Assembly: GCA_963809245.1 (NCBI GenBank)
Contig: CAWEIU010000002.1
Span: 186,001-250,000, forward strand
Source of the DNA: Roseiarcus sp963809245
Lineage (GTDB): Bacteria > Pseudomonadota > Alphaproteobacteria > Rhizobiales > Beijerinckiaceae
DNA: 64,000 bases
Reading direction: 5' to 3'
In this document: positions 50,370 to 59,337 of the stretch, one piece after another
Layout of the letters: each line of letters begins with the position of its first letter
Position numbering within the stretch: position 1 is the stretch's first letter
Position numbers and translations under genes: made by a program
Notes under the pieces: generated by a model
The model's database searches: none
What the model was told of the DNA's origin: nothing
The model's input: only the letters and a program-made list of their open reading frames with translations

Positions 50370-53225
50370 TTATTCCTGACCTGACGTCTGCGCCAACGCG
50401 GCCTTGAGCGGAGGGCTCGGCGAAACGCCCTCCAAATCCTGGGGCAAGCGGAATTCGATCGTCTCGTCCGGGCCGCTCAGCGTCGAAAGCTCGATCGGCC
50501 CCAAACGCCGCAACCAATTGATAACGTCCTCCACCAGCACTTCGGGCGCGGAGGCGCCGGCCGTGACGCCGACCGCGCCGACGTCGACGAACCATTCGCG
50601 CTGCAATTCGCGGCTGTCGGCGATCAAATGGCTTCGCACGCCCGTCTCTTGGCTGATTTCGCGAAGGCGATTGGAGTTCGAACTGTTCTTGGCCCCGACG
50701 ACCAACATCAAGTCGACCTCGCTGCAGAGATCGCGCACAGCCATCTGCCGGTTCTGGGTCGCGTAGCAAATGTCGCTTACGTCAGGCCCCACCACGTCGC
50801 GAAACCGCCGATGCAGAGCAAGGATGATGTCCTTGGTGTCGTCGACGCTGAGCGTCGTCTGCGTCACGTAGGCGATCGGCGTGTGCGCGGGGAGATCGAG
50901 GTTTTCGACGTCCCGTTTTGTCTGGACCAGAATGACGGGCGACGAAACCTGGCCCATCGTCCCCTCGACCTCAGGATGTCCAGCATGACCAATGAGGATC
51001 AGTCGACGCCCCTGGGCGACATAGCGAGCAGTCTGCTTATGGACCTTTGCGACAAGTGGGCACGTCGCATCGTGGACGACGAGTTCGCGCGCAGCCGCCT
51101 CGCGCTCGACGGCTTTGGAGACGCCGTGCGCGCTGAATATGGTGACCGCGTTCGGAGGGATCTCCGAGAGGTTTTCCACGAAGCGAGCGCCTTTCGCCTT
51201 CAGCCCGTCGACGACGTGTTTGTTGTGTACGATCTCGTGCCGGACGTAGACGGGCGCGTTGTATTTCTTAAGCGCCCGCTCGACGATGTCGATCGCGCGC
51301 ACCACTCCGGCGCAGAACCCGCGCGGCTGAGCGAGCACGACCTTCAAAGGCGCCGAGCGCCTGGGTGGCGACGCAGAACGGGCGCCAAGGCCTAGCCGAC
51401 CGTCGCCGAGCGCTTCCATGGTCTTGGCGACGATGCCGGCCGCGTCGAGCCCCGCCTTCGCATACATCGCCTCCGACCGATCCTGATCGAGGAAGACGTC
51501 GGGGAAGATCATCGATCGAACCTTGAGGCCGCGGTCGAGCCGCGCGGTCTCGGCAAGAAGCTGAAGGACCTGCGAGCCAAAGCCGCCAATCGAGCCTTCC
51601 TCCACTGTGATGAGGACTTCGTGGTCGCGGGCGAGCCGCAAAACGAGTTCAGCATCGAGCGGCTTGGCGAAGCGCGCGTCGGCGACGGTGGCGGAAACGC
51701 CGCCCTTTTCCAATTGCTCCGCGGCCTTCAGGCACTCGCTGAGCCGAGCGCCGAGCGACAGGAGGGCGACCGTCTTGCCGTGGCGCACGATGCGGCCTTT
51801 GCCGATCTCGAGCGGAACCCCTACCTCCGGCAACGGCGTTCCGACGCCGTCGCCGCGGGGATATCGGACCGCGGAGGGGCGGTCGTCGATCGCGGCGGCT
51901 GTCGCAATCATGTGGACGAGCTCCGCCTCGTCGGCCGCCGCCATCACGACAAAGCCTGGCAGGCAGCCGAGATAAGCGAGATCGAACGATCCCGCATGGG
52001 TCGGGCCGTCGGCGCCGACGAAGCCTGCGCGATCGATCGCGAAGCGCACCGGCAACGATTGCAGCGCGACGTCGTGAACGACCTGATCGTAGGCGCGCTG
52101 CAGAAAAGTCGAGTAGATCGCGCAGAACGGCTTCATGCCTTCAGCCGCCAAACCGGCGGCGAAGGTCACGGCGTGCTGCTCGGCGATGCCGACGTCGAAG
52201 GTCCGCTCGGGGAAGGCCTTGCCAAAGATGTCGAGGCCAGTTCCCGAGGGCATGGCGGCGGTGACCGCGACGATGCGCTCGTCCTTGGCGGCTTCCTTGA
52301 CGAGGCTTTGCGCGAAGATTTTCGTATAGGAGGGGGCGGTTGATTTCGACTTGGATTGAGCGCCGGTCGCGACGTCGAACGGCGTCACCGCGTGACAGCA
52401 ATCCGACGCGGCTTCAGCCGGGGCATAGCCTTTGCCCTTCTGGGTGATCACATGAACGAGGATGGGCCCTGCGTCGGCGTCGCGGACGCTTCGCAACGCC
52501 GGCACGAGCTGGTCGAGGTCGTGGCCGTCGACCGGGCCGACGTAGCGAAAGCCGAGGTTTTCGAACAGGGTTCTTTCGGCTCGCGGCGCCTTCGCGGCGC
52601 TATCGACTGGAGGCTGGTCAGCGGCCCGCGGCGAGGACAGGCCGGCGGCCCCGACCAGTTGCGACAGATGGTCCGACAACGCTCCGACGGGCGGAGCGAT
52701 CGACATGGCGTTGTCGTTGAGGATGACGATCAGGCGGCTATTCGACGCGCCCGCATTGTTGATGGCCTCATAGGCCATGCCCGCGGACATCGATCCGTCG
52801 CCGATGACGGCGACCACGTTGTGGCTCTGCTTGCGCAGGTCGCGCGCGACAACCATACCGAGCGCGGCCGAAATCGACGTCGCCGCGTGAGCCGCGCCGA
52901 AGGGGTCGTATTCGCTCTCGGCGCGCTTAGTGAAGCCCGAGAGGCCGCCGCCCATCCTCAATGTGCGAATCCGATCGCGCCGGCCGGTCAGGATCTTGTG
53001 CGGGTAGGCTTGGTGGCCGACGTCCCAGATCAGGCGGTCGTTCGGCGTGTCGAACACGGCGTGCAGCGCGACCGTCAATTCGACAACCCCGAGACCTGCG
53101 CCGAGATGCCCGCCCGTCACCGAGACCGCGTTGATCGTCTCCGATCTGAGCTCGTCGGCGATGCGCCTGAGATCGACGAGGCTGCGAGTCCTCAGGTCTT
53201 GGACGTTGCTTATGAGGTCCAGCAT
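50370..53225 (-). CDS. dxs-ispH: Bifunctional fusion: 1-deoxy-D-xylulose-5-phosphate synthase (Dxs) + HMBPP reductase (IspH)
   Basis: A 951-residue chain in one uninterrupted frame. Residues 1 to about 606 are Dxs: GDGSMSAGMAYEAINNAG (ThDP/Mg site from 142), GIAEQHAV with the catalytic Glu, and the transketolase C-domain. A 20-residue Pro/Arg/Ser-rich linker follows. Residues 627-951 are a full IspH with its three 4Fe-4S cysteines (GFCAGV about 638, DATCPLV about 722, ICYATQ about 820). Dxs catalyses the first and IspH the last step of the MEP isoprenoid pathway. GGAGG precedes the ATG. It heads the hpnH/hpnN operon, so precursor supply is coupled to hopanoid synthesis. Confidence 0.93.
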   Translation of the reverse strand: MLDLISNVQDLRTRSLVDLRRIADELRSETINAVSVTGGHLGAGLGVVELTVALHAVFDTPNDRLIWDVGHQAYPHKILTGRRDRIRTLRMGGGLSGFTKRAESEYDPFGAAHAATSISAALGMVVARDLRKQSHNVVAVIGDGSMSAGMAYEAINNAGASNSRLIVILNDNAMSIAPPVGALSDHLSQLVGAAGLSSPRAADQPPVDSAAKAPRAERTLFENLGFRYVGPVDGHDLDQLVPALRSVRDADAGPILVHVITQKGKGYAPAEAASDCCHAVTPFDVATGAQSKSKSTAPSYTKIFAQSLVKEAAKDERIVAVTAAMPSGTGLDIFGKAFPERTFDVGIAEQHAVTFAAGLAAEGMKPFCAIYSTFLQRAYDQVVHDVALQSLPVRFAIDRAGFVGADGPTHAGSFDLAYLGCLPGFVVMAAADEAELVHMIATAAAIDDRPSAVRYPRGDGVGTPLPEVGVPLEIGKGRIVRHGKTVALLSLGARLSECLKAAEQLEKGGVSATVADARFAKPLDAELVLRLARDHEVLITVEEGSIGGFGSQVLQLLAETARLDRGLKVRSMIFPDVFLDQDRSEAMYAKAGLDAAGIVAKTMEALGDGRLGLGARSASPPRRSAPLKVVLAQPRGFCAGVVRAIDIVERALKKYNAPVYVRHEIVHNKHVVDGLKAKGARFVENLSEIPPNAVTIFSAHGVSKAVEREAAARELVVHDATCPLVAKVHKQTARYVAQGRRLILIGHAGHPEVEGTMGQVSSPVILVQTKRDVENLDLPAHTPIAYVTQTTLSVDDTKDIILALHRRFRDVVGPDVSDICYATQNRQMAVRDLCSEVDLMLVVGAKNSSNSNRLREISQETGVRSHLIADSRELQREWFVDVGAVGVTAGASAPEVLVEDVINWLRRLGPIELSTLSGPDETIEFRLPQDLEGVSPSPPLKAALAQTSGQE

Positions 53226-53586
53226 GTCGCCTCCGTTAGCCCGGGGCGCGCTTTGGAAAGCGTCCCGATCTCACACGCCAGGACGCCGGCGCGCGTCATC
53301 GCGTTTGCTTACCGCGTCAAAAAAACGTAAGGCCCGAAGCCTGGTGCGAAAAGGCTCGGAAAACACCTAGATTCCGTTGAATCGTCATTGCAGGAAACGT
53401 GAGCTCCGAAGCAATCCGTTCCTCCGCTTGCATCGTCGGCGCTCCGCTCGCAATGAAAGGGACGGTTCAGACAACGCCCAAAATGCGCCAGGCGATGCGT
53501 AGAGCCGGACGCTGCGTAGGGGCGCGCCATGCCGCGACGCACACAACGTCGTTGTCATCTGGGAAACATGTGCAGTCTCGGATCGG
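53226..53586. other. 361-bp intergenic gap upstream of dxs-ispH
   Basis: Between the dxs-ispH start (minus) and the LuxR-type stop (minus). It must contain the hopanoid operon promoter and holds a REPIN-like pair at 53383-53456. A run AAAAAAACG near 53319-53327 is AT-rich. No gene was recognised. Confidence 0.5.
53383..53456. repeat. REPIN-like pair of inverted short repeats, copy 2
   Basis: Starts CGTCATTGCAGGAAACGTGA with AAGCAATCCG, and closes with the facing unit CGTCGGCGCTCCGCTCGCAA. Related to 32987-33078. Confidence 0.6.
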
Positions 53587-54255
53587 CTATAGGCTCACGA
53601 ATTCCCTGCGATCGCGTGTCTGGCGAATCATAGGGCCGACGTCGTCGTGCGAGGGATCTGGCGGCGGCGACGCTGCGACAGCGCCAGCGGCGATCGCCAG
53701 TTTCACCAAGGCGGGCAGCGACTTGGACCCGGTCTTTCGCATGATGGAGGCGCGGTGATTTTCGACTGTCCGCATGCTGATCCGCAGTTCGTTGGCGATA
53801 TTCTTGTTCTGGAGCCCATCGAGCACGAGTTGCAACACCTCCTGCTCGCGAGGGGTGAGGGCCGGAAATTTCGCCCTCGGCTCGTGCGCCGGCGAGAGCT
53901 CCTCGTCTTGCCAAGTCGGCGTCATCGGCGCTTCGAGCGCGCGGAGAAGCCGGGCGAGAATGTCTTGAGAAAGGTGAGGGTTCGTTTCGGCCGCCCTGGC
54001 GGCCTCCCCAATGAGGGAGAGATCACCGGAGCTGTCGGGGCGGCGGAGGCGATAGACCTGAGCGACCCGCTGCGAAGTGGAAGGCGTTCGGCTGGCTTGT
54101 GCGACCAACACGACGACGATCACGTGCGGCGCCTCGCTCCGACCCGGGGTCGGCGCCTGCCCATAATCGTCGCCTTGTTCCGCGTGGCCGGAAATTGCGG
54201 CCAACCTGTCGTGTTGGGAACGCATCCCGTCTTGCGGACGAGATTTGGCAATCAT
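53587..54255 (-). CDS. LuxR-type HTH transcriptional regulator without a receiver domain
   Basis: A 222-residue protein. The C-terminal LuxR HTH is unmistakable: LTPREQEVLQLVLDGLQNKN, IANELRISMRTVENHRASIM, then RKTGSKSLPALVKLAI. The N-terminal 135 residues contain HVIVVVLVAQAS and show no phosphoacceptor Asp or autoinducer domain I can recognise, so the signal it senses is unknown. GGAG precedes the ATG. Its neighbour upstream is the alcohol dehydrogenase, separated by a strong terminator, so it has its own promoter. Confidence 0.85.
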   Translation of the reverse strand: MIAKSRPQDGMRSQHDRLAAISGHAEQGDDYGQAPTPGRSEAPHVIVVVLVAQASRTPSTSQRVAQVYRLRRPDSSGDLSLIGEAARAAETNPHLSQDILARLLRALEAPMTPTWQDEELSPAHEPRAKFPALTPREQEVLQLVLDGLQNKNIANELRISMRTVENHRASIMRKTGSKSLPALVKLAIAAGAVAASPPPDPSHDDVGPMIRQTRDRREFVSL

Positions 54256-54339
54256 TCGTCACTCCGAAATCGATTGGTCGACGCCCCTACAACGAAATCG
54301 GGACCATTTGGTTCCCTCGCGAACACTTCGCGGTGTCAC

Positions 54340-54380
54340 AAAAAAAAGCGTGTGGAGGCGCCAAAACGCATTCCACACGC
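54340..54380 (-). terminator. Intrinsic terminator of the alcohol dehydrogenase gene
   Basis: On the minus strand GCGTGTGGA pairs with TCCACACGC (9-bp stem, 15-base loop) and is followed at once by eight Ts. It begins 22 bp after the dehydrogenase stop. A textbook rho-independent terminator. Confidence 0.9.
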
Positions 54381-54402
54381 GTAGATAGTAAGTTGCTTCG
54401 TC

Positions 54403-55462
54403 TTACGCCGCAGGAGCGGATTTGAGCGAGGCCATGTCGATCGTGAAGCGGTATTTCACGTCGCTCTTGAGCATCCGCTCGTAAGCTTCGTTGATCTTCT
54501 GGATCGGGATGATCTCGACATCCGCCGTGATCTTATGTTTGGCGCAGAAATCGAGCATTTCCTGCGTCTCGGCGATGCCGCCGATCATCGATCCGGCGAA
54601 GGCGCGGCGCTTCGGAGACCAGGGAGAACATCGCGACTTCGAGCGGATCCTCAGGAACGCCCACCTGCACCAGCGTCATGTCCTGCTTGAGAAGGGCGAA
54701 CAGCGGCGACAGATCGTGCTTGGCGGCGACGGTGTCGATGATGAGGTCGAAGCTGCTGGCGTGCTTGGCCATGTCCTCGGCGTTATTCGAGAGCACGACC
54801 TCTTTCGCGCCAAGCCGCTTGGCGTCGGCGACCTTGGAGGGCGAGGTGGTGAACAGCACCGTATGAGCGCCCATCGCGTTGGCGATCTTCACGCCCATAT
54901 GGCCGAGGCCGCCGAGGCCGACGATGCCGACCTTCTTGCCCGGGCCGGCCTTCCAGTGGCGCAGCGGCGAGTACAGCGTGATGCCGGCGCACAGCAGCGG
55001 GGCAGAGGTGGCGAGGTCCATTCCCTCCGGCATGTGCAGGACGAAGTCCTGGTCGACGACGATGGCGTTCGAGTAGCCGCCGTGCGTCGGGCCGCCGATC
55101 ACCGGCTCGACGCCGCCGTAAGTGCCAACCATGCCGTCGCAATATTGCTCCAGGCCGGCTTGGCAGGCGGAGCACTTCCGGCACGAATCGACCATGCAGC
55201 CGACGCCGACCTTGTCGCCGACCTTGAACTTGGTGACCTTCGCGCCGACCTCGGCGACCTTGCCGACGATCTCATGGCCCGGGCAGGCGGGATAGGCGGT
55301 GAAGCGCCATTCATTGCGCGCGTAATGAATATCGGAGTGGCAGACGCCACAGAACAGGATGTCGATTTGGACGTCTTTCTCGCCGACGTCGCGGCGATTG
55401 AAAGTAAACGGCGCCAGAGGTTCCTTTGCGCTCTGAGCGGCAAAACCGGTGCATACGAACAT
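54403..55462 (-). pseudogene. Zinc-dependent alcohol/aldehyde dehydrogenase (YahK/CAD type), broken by a one-base insertion near 54613
   Basis: Two overlapping minus-strand frames form one gene. The 5' part (start 55462, AAAGGAAG before it) has the catalytic zinc motif CGVCHSDIHYA, PGHEIVGKV, the structural zinc CRKCSACQAGLEQYC and the NAD(P) motif GLGGLGHMGVK. It runs out of register after EVAMFSLVS. The 3' part resumes MIGGIAETQEMLDFCAKHKI and ends VKYRFTIDMASL. Removing one base from TCCGAAGCG (plus 54613) gives VSKRRAFAGSMIGGI and a normal 352-residue enzyme. As written, the C-terminal 60 residues are lost. Either a recent inactivation or a sequence error. Confidence 0.88.
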
Positions 55463-55904
55463 GAACACTTCCTTTGAGTGAGGAGACGGCGCGATCGGTT
55501 GTGGCTGATTGGGTCGACAGCGCCGGGGCCAATTCGCCACAGAGCGCGCGTACCGAAGCGCCTTATGGAGTGTCGAGCCGGAAGCGTCAAATAAAGCGTA
55601 CGGTCAACCGAGTGTTCTGAGGGGCGTATCGCGGATTGTTGAACCCACGAAAGGAATTCGATCTCTCGCGAGTAATATAGTGCCGTGTAATATTATAACG
55701 TAACGGTAACGCCAGGCGGCGCCGTCTCAGGCGGTCCGGACGATCTCTGATCCTGCGCAAAGACTTCGGGCCGCCGCTCAGCCATATTCAAATCTGACGG
55801 TGGCCGCTGTGTGGGGAGCGCCGCCCGGGCGCCTCGACCCGTTGGGTTTCGAGGCCCGGAAAGGAAGGGACGGCGCGGGCAGCCGTCCCTTCCTTTCACC
55901 CTTC
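55463..55904. other. 442-bp intergenic gap between hutC and the alcohol dehydrogenase
   Basis: Upstream region of the alcohol dehydrogenase (minus) and downstream region of hutC (minus). A strongly AT-rich patch at about 55672-55705 (TAATATAGTG...TAATATTATAAC) stands out from the rest of the window and could be a promoter or an integration scar. A terminator-like palindrome lies at 55860-55896. No gene recognised. Confidence 0.5.
55860..55896 (-). terminator. Terminator-like palindrome after hutC
   Basis: A perfect 15-bp inverted repeat (AAAGGAAGGGACGGC / GCCGTCCCTTCCTTT) with a 7-base loop, 8 bp past the hutC stop. There is no long T-run beyond the stem, but the 3' arm itself ends in CCTTTCC on the minus strand. 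It likely ends hutF-hutC transcripts. Confidence 0.75.
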
Positions 55905-56648
55905 TCAGCTTTTCCGCGGCTTGAAACGCGCCACGAGTTCGTGGGCTTCGCCGGGATAGGTCAATTTGACCTGGGTCACCGGCGTCTCCCCGCTCCAGGT
56001 GCGGCGCTCGATGATGAGGCAGGGCACGCCCTCGGCGATCTTCAGCGCGCGCGCCGTCTCGCCGCGCGTCGCGCCGGCGCTAATGCGATGCTCGGCGCTG
56101 GTCCAGGGGACGCGCTCGACCAACCACGCTCCGGGCGAGACTTCGGCGAAGGGTTCGTTGGCCGCATCCGGGGCGGCGGAGAGGTTGATCAGCCTTTCCT
56201 CGAGGCAAAACGGTTGTTGCGCCGCGTCATGACGGCACCTCAACTCGAGCACCATATCGGCCAGTCCGACTTCAAAGACAGCGCGGTCGGCCCGGCTCGC
56301 GCTCCGCGTGCGCCGGGCCAGGATCTCGTAGCGATAGGGGAGGCCGAGCGCCTCGACTTCGGCACGCACGTCCTGAATTTCGAGCACGGCGGATTGCGAA
56401 TGGGGCCGCGTGACGAAACTGCCCGCCTTGCGGCGGCGCTCGATCAGTCCGGCGGCGGCGAGCTGCGTCAGCGCCTTGCTGACGGTCATGCGCGAGCAGC
56501 CGTATTTCGCCGTTAACTCATGCTCGAAGGGGATGCGATGGCCCGGCGGCCATTCGCCGGCGAGGATGCGCAATTCGATATCGGCCAGGATCTGCTGGTG
56601 GAGTGAGACCGATCCGGCGGCCGGCCGAAGGGGGCGCCGCGCGGTCAA
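55905..56648 (-). CDS. hutC: Histidine utilization repressor HutC (GntR/UTRA family)
   Basis: A 247-residue regulator. The GntR wHTH reads HQQILADIELRILAGEWPPG and CSRMTVSKALTQLAAAGLIE; the UTRA ligand domain follows, ending YPGEAHELVARFKPR. HutC represses hut genes until urocanate binds. The frame is open far upstream, but only a TTG at 56648, overlapping the hutF stop by 4 bp (TTGA), gives a normal length, so hutF and hutC are translationally coupled. A matching operator lies in the hutF/hutI gap. Confidence 0.88.
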   Translation of the reverse strand: MTARRPLRPAAGSVSLHQQILADIELRILAGEWPPGHRIPFEHELTAKYGCSRMTVSKALTQLAAAGLIERRRKAGSFVTRPHSQSAVLEIQDVRAEVEALGLPYRYEILARRTRSASRADRAVFEVGLADMVLELRCRHDAAQQPFCLEERLINLSAAPDAANEPFAEVSPGAWLVERVPWTSAEHRISAGATRGETARALKIAEGVPCLIIERRTWSGETPVTQVKLTYPGEAHELVARFKPRKS

Positions 56649-58000
56649 GCGGAGAGAAGCGCGCGCATCGTCGCGCCGAACCGCGCCGCGATGGCTTCGC
56701 GCCCCCCGTGCCGCCCGTTGGCGACGAGTTTGCGGCCGCCGCTCCAGACGCAATCGACCAGCCCATTGCCGCCGCTGAAGATCCAGGCGTCGAGGAGTTG
56801 ATCGTCGGCGCGGCCGGCCAGCGCGGGGTGATCCGCCTGCAGGCTCACGATGTCGGCGACGGCCCCGGGCGCGAGCCGTCCGCCGAGCCGCGCCAGAGCC
56901 CGCGCGCCTCCCGCCAAGGCCGTCCCGTAAAGCGCGCGCCCGGTCGAGCCGCCCGCGACGGCGCAGACGTTCCGCGCGCGATCGCGCAGGCGCTGCGCAT
57001 ATTCGAGCTGGCGCAGTTCCGCGCCGACGCCGATGAAGACGTTGGAGTCGGAGCCGACGCCGAACAGGCCGCCTTCCGCTAGGAATTCGGAGGCATTGAA
57101 GACGCCGTCGCCGAGGTTGGCCTCGGTGATCGGGCAGAGGCCGGCGACCGCGCCCGAGTGGGCCAAACGGCGGGTCTCGTCGGCGGACATATGGGTTGCG
57201 TGAATGAGGCACCAGCGCGAATCGACCGGCGCGTGATCGAGCAGCCATTCGACCGGTCGAGCTCCGGACCAGGCGAGGCAGTCCTCGACCTCCTTGACCT
57301 GCTCGGCCGCGTGGATGTGGATCGGCGCCTCGCCGGCAAGCGCGACGACGGCCGCCAGTTCGTCCGGGGCTACGGCGCGCAAGCTGTGCGGCGCGACGCC
57401 GACGACGCCTCGCGGGACATCGCGTATCGCCGCCCGGCTGTCCTCGAGCAGCCTTGCGAAGGCGTCGACATCGCTGAGGAAGCGCCGCTGCTCGGGGTAG
57501 GGCTCGGCGCCGAACGTCCCGTGTGCATAAAAGACGGGAAGCAGCGTGAGCCCGATGCCGGCCTGAGTGGCGGCGGCGACGATCCTGGCCGCCATTTCGG
57601 CGCGCGACGCATAGGGCGAGCCGCCCGGCGCGTGATGCAGATAGTGGAACTCGCCGACCGCCGCAAAACCGGCCTCCAGCATCTCGACATAGAGCTGCGC
57701 GGCCACCGCCTCGACGTCGTCGGGCGACATCGTCAAAGCGAAGTGGTACATGGTTTCGCGCCACGTCCAGAATGTGTCGCGCCGCTCGCCGCGATATTCT
57801 GCGAGGCCTGCCATGCCACGCTGGAAGGCGTGCGAATGCAGATTGGCGATCGCGGCAAGGACGATCGCATGACGTTCGTCCCCGGCATTCGCGGCGACTC
57901 CAGTTTCCAGCGCGGCGATCGCGTCGCCCTCGATCGTCAGCCGGACGTCGGCCTTCCAACCCTCTGGCGTCAAGGCCTTGGCGGCGTGAATGACCGGCAT
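56645..58000 (-). CDS. hutF: Formimidoylglutamate deiminase HutF
   Basis: A 451-residue amidohydrolase. The metal-binding NLHSHAFQRGMAG (about residue 72), ETMYHFALTMSPDDVEAVAA, HIHAAEQVKEVEDCLA and GVGSDSNVFIGVGAELRQLE are characteristic of HutF. It deiminates N-formimino-L-glutamate to N-formylglutamate and ammonia, marking the five-step histidine pathway that uses HutG as deformylase. AGGAAA precedes the start. Divergent from hutI. Confidence 0.93.
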   Translation of the reverse strand: MPVIHAAKALTPEGWKADVRLTIEGDAIAALETGVAANAGDERHAIVLAAIANLHSHAFQRGMAGLAEYRGERRDTFWTWRETMYHFALTMSPDDVEAVAAQLYVEMLEAGFAAVGEFHYLHHAPGGSPYASRAEMAARIVAAATQAGIGLTLLPVFYAHGTFGAEPYPEQRRFLSDVDAFARLLEDSRAAIRDVPRGVVGVAPHSLRAVAPDELAAVVALAGEAPIHIHAAEQVKEVEDCLAWSGARPVEWLLDHAPVDSRWCLIHATHMSADETRRLAHSGAVAGLCPITEANLGDGVFNASEFLAEGGLFGVGSDSNVFIGVGAELRQLEYAQRLRDRARNVCAVAGGSTGRALYGTALAGGARALARLGGRLAPGAVADIVSLQADHPALAGRADDQLLDAWIFSGGNGLVDCVWSGGRKLVANGRHGGREAIAARFGATMRALLSA

Positions 58001-58058
58001 CGCGTTTCCTGATCTGGCGGGCTGGCTCGCCGCCCGATTGCTTGCAATCTCTTTGAAT

Positions 58059-58070
58059 ATGTCTATACAT
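58059..58070. promoter_or_regulatory. Putative HutC operator
   Basis: ATGTCTATACAT, an imperfect palindrome (10 of 12 positions) resembling the TGTxTATACA-type HutC sites known in other bacteria. It is in the 104-bp gap between the divergent hutF and hutI, 34 bp before the hutI start, so one site could control both directions. Confidence 0.7.
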
Positions 58071-58104
58071 TAAACCGAGACGCGAGGGAAGAGAGGCGAG
58101 CGCA

Positions 58105-59337
58105 ATGGCCCACCCGACGGAGCCGCCGCGGCCGGATGCGATTTGGCGCAACGCCCGCTTGGCGACGCTCGCTGTCGACCGTCCCGGCCTCGGCGTGATC
58201 GAGCGCGGCGCCATCGCCGCCGAGGGCGGCCGCATCGTCTTCGTCGGTGAGGAATTGGAGCTGCCGTCCGACCGGCGCGACGGCTTCGAGGCGATCGATT
58301 GCGAAGGCCGCTGGATCATCCCCGGCCTCATTGACTGCCATACCCATTTGGTCTTTGGCGGCGATCGCGCGCGTGAGTTCGAAATGCGGCTCGCCGGCGC
58401 CAGCTACGAAGAGATCGCGCGCGCTGGCGGCGGCATCGTCTCGACCGTCGGCGCAACGCGGGCGGCGAGCGAAGACGAATTGCTGCGCGGCGCCTTGCCA
58501 CGGCTCGACGCGTTGATCGCGGAGGGCGTCACGACGGTCGAAGTCAAATCCGGCTATGGTCTCGACCTCGATGCGGAGCGCAAATCGCTTCGCGTCGCGC
58601 GGCGGCTCGCCGAGGAGCGGCCCGTCTCGATCCGCACGACGTTTCTCGGCGCTCACGCCTTGCCGCGCGAATTTGCGGAACGCCGCGCGGATTACGTCGC
58701 GCTTGTCACGGACGAGATGATCCCCGCGCTCGCAGCGGAGGGCCTCGCCGACGCGGTCGACGGTTTCTGCGAGCGGATCGCCTTCACCCGCGAGGAGATC
58801 GCGAAGGTGTTCGAGGCGGCGCGCGCGGCCGGCTTGCCGGTCAAGCTGCACGCCGACCAATTGTCGAACGGCGGCGGCGCGGCGCTGGCGGCCCAATTCG
58901 GCGCGCTCTCGGCCGATCACCTCGAATATGCCGACGAGGCGGGCGCCGCCGCGATGGCGCGCGCGGGCGTCGTCGCCACGCTGCTGCCGGGCGCCTATTA
59001 CATGTTGCGCGAGAAGCAACCCCCGCCGGTCGCCCTGTTCCGCAAATACGAAGTGCCGATGGCGGTGGCGACCGACTGCAACCCAGGCACCTCGCCACTG
59101 ACCTCGATGCTGCTCGCGCTCAATATGGCGGCGACCTTGTTCGGACTGACGGTCGAGGAATGTCTGATCGGGGCGACCCGCAACGCGGCGAAAGCGCTTG
59201 GCCTAGCGGACGAGGTGGGCACGCTCGAAGTCGGCAAGTCAGCCGATTTCGCGATCTGGGACATCGAGCGTCCCGCCGAACTCGTCTATCGGCTCGGCTT
59301 CAATCCGCTGCGCGCCCGAATCTGGAAAGGCCGATGA
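58105..59337 (+). CDS. hutI: Imidazolonepropionase HutI
   Basis: A 410-residue amidohydrolase: DCHTHLVFGGDRAREFEMRL (metal His pair and substrate loop), GGGIVSTVGATRAASEDELL, LKSGYGLDLDAE-type segment (VEVKSGYGLDLD), KLHADQLSNGGGAALAAQFG and ATDCNPGTSP. It hydrolyses 4-imidazolone-5-propionate to N-formimino-L-glutamate. Its stop overlaps the hutH start (ATGA). First gene of the rightward hut operon. Confidence 0.95.
   Translation: MAHPTEPPRPDAIWRNARLATLAVDRPGLGVIERGAIAAEGGRIVFVGEELELPSDRRDGFEAIDCEGRWIIPGLIDCHTHLVFGGDRAREFEMRLAGASYEEIARAGGGIVSTVGATRAASEDELLRGALPRLDALIAEGVTTVEVKSGYGLDLDAERKSLRVARRLAEERPVSIRTTFLGAHALPREFAERRADYVALVTDEMIPALAAEGLADAVDGFCERIAFTREEIAKVFEAARAAGLPVKLHADQLSNGGGAALAAQFGALSADHLEYADEAGAAAMARAGVVATLLPGAYYMLREKQPPPVALFRKYEVPMAVATDCNPGTSPLTSMLLALNMAATLFGLTVEECLIGATRNAAKALGLADEVGTLEVGKSADFAIWDIERPAELVYRLGFNPLRARIWKGR

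Noticed and set aside
56649..58331. Upstream extension of the hutC frame to 808 codons
   Set aside because: This part lies wholly inside hutF in another frame and is Arg/Ala-rich. HutC of normal length starts at the overlapping TTG.
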